54,802 nt of DNA from Gelidibacter sp035515035 (GTDB lineage: Bacteria; Bacteroidota; Bacteroidia; Flavobacteriales; Flavobacteriaceae), in contig NZ_DATJCA010000178.1 of the NCBI RefSeq assembly GCF_035515035.1, positions 1 through 54,802 on the forward strand, given 5' to 3'. Positions 53,889 through 54,802 of this stretch are shown here, piece by piece. Below the pieces are notes generated by a model. It was given only the letters and a program-made list of their open reading frames with translations, had not been told where the DNA came from and did not search any database. Numbering within the stretch: the stretch's first letter is position 1; the number at the start of each line of letters is the position of its first letter. The position numbers were made by a program, and so were the translations under genes.

Positions 53889-53915
53889 TGTTAGAAATTG
53901 AATTTATACGTCCTG

Positions 53916-53949
53916 CAAATTTACAGATTTTATAAAAGAAGTCACCCAA
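53916..53949 (-). promoter_or_regulatory. icmF promoter
   Basis: On the minus strand: TTG, 23 bases, TAAATTTG (53916-53923). Transcription would start about 20 bases before the ATG at 53888, leaving no room for a cobalamin riboswitch. Confidence 0.5.
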
Positions 53950-54053
53950 TATTATGAATAGTTTAGATTTACATGAGTACTCGCGGACGAAGCAGAAAAC
54001 CTTGTTTTTATTCGAAAACTTGTAGGAACATTTATTATCTAAACTATTTGATA

Positions 54054-54061
54054 TATTTTTG
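54054..54061 (+). promoter_or_regulatory. -7 element of the DUF4197 gene
   Basis: TATTTTTG matches TAnnTTTG and lies 24 bases before the ATG at 54086. It overlaps the upstream TTG (54059), so that codon is not the start. Confidence 0.35.
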
Positions 54062-54085
54062 AACTCACTAAAATTAATTATAGCT

Positions 54086-54799
54086 ATGAAAAAGTCATTC
54101 GTTTTTTTACTTACGTTATTTACCATGTATTCCTGTGCAGAATTACAGGGCGTTGTTGATTCATTGCCACAAGGTGGAGGTGTTTTAAGCAATACTGATA
54201 TTGCCTCTGGTCTAAGACAAGCTCTGGATTTGGGAATCGAGAAACAAGTGACCAAACTGACCAAAACCGATGGTTTTTATAGAAATGACCTTGTTAAAAT
54301 CCTTTTACCGGCAGAATTACAAAAAGTAGATAAAGGATTGCGTGATATTGGTCTTGGAAATCTTGCTGATGAAGGCTTGAAAGCACTCAACAGAGCCGCG
54401 GAAGATGCTGTAAAGGAGGCCACACCAATTTTCGTGAATGCAGTTAAGGAGATCACATTTGCCGATGCAAGAACCATTCTTTTGGGTACTGATGATGCCG
54501 CGACTCAATATCTTAACAATAAGACCCAAACGTCCTTATACGCCAAGTTTCATCCTGTAATCAATAATTCTTTTTCTAAAGTGGGCGCCGATCAAATTTG
54601 GCAAAACCTTATCAACAGATATAATGCCATTCCATTTACTACGAATGTCAATCCGGATTTAACAGATTATGTAACCCAGCAAGCCTTAAAAGGGGTGTTT
54701 ACGATGATTGCGGTGGAAGAAAAAGAAATCAGAAATAAAGTAGGCGCAAGAAGCACAGATCTTTTAAGACGGGTGTTCGCACTACAAGATTCAAAATAA
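54086..54799 (+). CDS. DUF4197 lipoprotein
   Basis: Starting at the ATG at 54086 gives 237 residues with a lipobox (LFTMYSC). The rest is one DUF4197 domain: LSNTDIASGLRQALDLGIEKQV, KILLPAELQKVDKGLRDIGLGNLAD, LKALNRAAEDAVKEATPIFVNAVKEIT, and the conserved end DLTDYVTQQALKGVFTMIAVEEKEIR. The domain is helical; function unknown. It is divergent from icmF. The gene ends 3 bases before the window edge. Confidence 0.9.
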   Translation: MKKSFVFLLTLFTMYSCAELQGVVDSLPQGGGVLSNTDIASGLRQALDLGIEKQVTKLTKTDGFYRNDLVKILLPAELQKVDKGLRDIGLGNLADEGLKALNRAAEDAVKEATPIFVNAVKEITFADARTILLGTDDAATQYLNNKTQTSLYAKFHPVINNSFSKVGADQIWQNLINRYNAIPFTTNVNPDLTDYVTQQALKGVFTMIAVEEKEIRNKVGARSTDLLRRVFALQDSK

Positions 54800-54802
54800 C
54801 AT

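Noticed and set aside
53889..54058. Cobalamin riboswitch upstream of icmF
   Set aside because: The promoter leaves a leader of about 20 bases and no B12-box-like sequence was found.
53854..54264. 136-codon minus-strand ORF over the icmF/DUF4197 junction
   Set aside because: It overlaps the icmF start, both promoters and the DUF4197 signal peptide, and its translation is not protein-like.

Overview
The window looks like chromosomal DNA of a flavobacterium (Bacteroidota, Flavobacteriaceae). The evidence is: AT-rich sequence; type IX secretion 'type B' C-terminal sorting domains; a SusC/SusD pair; DUF1206, DUF4920, DUF1684 and DUF4197 proteins typical of the group; lipoboxes with a polar residue before Cys; almost no Shine-Dalgarno sequences; and many Bacteroidota-type promoters (TTG, 17-24 nt, TAnnTTTG) close to start codons. 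No tRNA, rRNA, CRISPR array, prophage or intact insertion sequence was seen. Genus cannot be told from the sequence alone.

Layout. 1-6949: two adjacent type IX-secreted proteins built of the same Cys- and Asp-rich ~100-residue repeat; the first is cut by the window edge. 7174-15993: housekeeping genes (SYLF protein, uvrB, TerB-like protein, esterase, DUF1456, sucC, lysA, AI-2E family permease). 16290-28575: a protein and peptide degradation block with a tricorn-like S41 protease, a CocE/NonD hydrolase, a susD-susC pair, a proline-iminopeptidase-like lipoprotein and a DUF1206 membrane protein. 28701-31629: a pseudopilin-like protein, a decayed peptidase fragment, polyphosphate kinase 2 and an NtrC-like regulator without a DNA-binding domain. 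32023-36238: a NatAB-like ABC exporter and dnaJ-grpE. 36845-43508: SDR oxidoreductase, mnmD, DUF4920, ilvE, a MazG-like pyrophosphohydrolase, small membrane proteins and dipeptidyl peptidase III. 43600-48437: a GyrI-like protein coupled to the fluoride channel CrcB, DUF1684, YpdA, and two related four-helix proteins on either side of an Lrp/AsnC regulator. 48527-50038: a SigZ-type sigma factor with a Cys-rich tail, preceded by an 11-Cys 33-residue peptide gene, then a dead REP-type transposase and a 43-residue ORF with a good promoter. 50466-54799: fused isobutyryl-CoA mutase IcmF and a DUF4197 lipoprotein.

How genes may work together. The S41, CocE, S33 and M49 enzymes plus SusCD suggest life on exogenous peptides or small esters rather than glycans: no glycosidase is present. 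LysA, IlvE and IcmF connect to amino-acid and branched acyl-CoA metabolism, and SucC to the TCA cycle. The most unusual local unit is the cysteine-rich microprotein, then a hairpin terminator, then SigZ at 48527-49302, which looks like a self-contained metal or thiol-stress module. Intergenic DNA carries several families of short degenerate repeats and hairpins.
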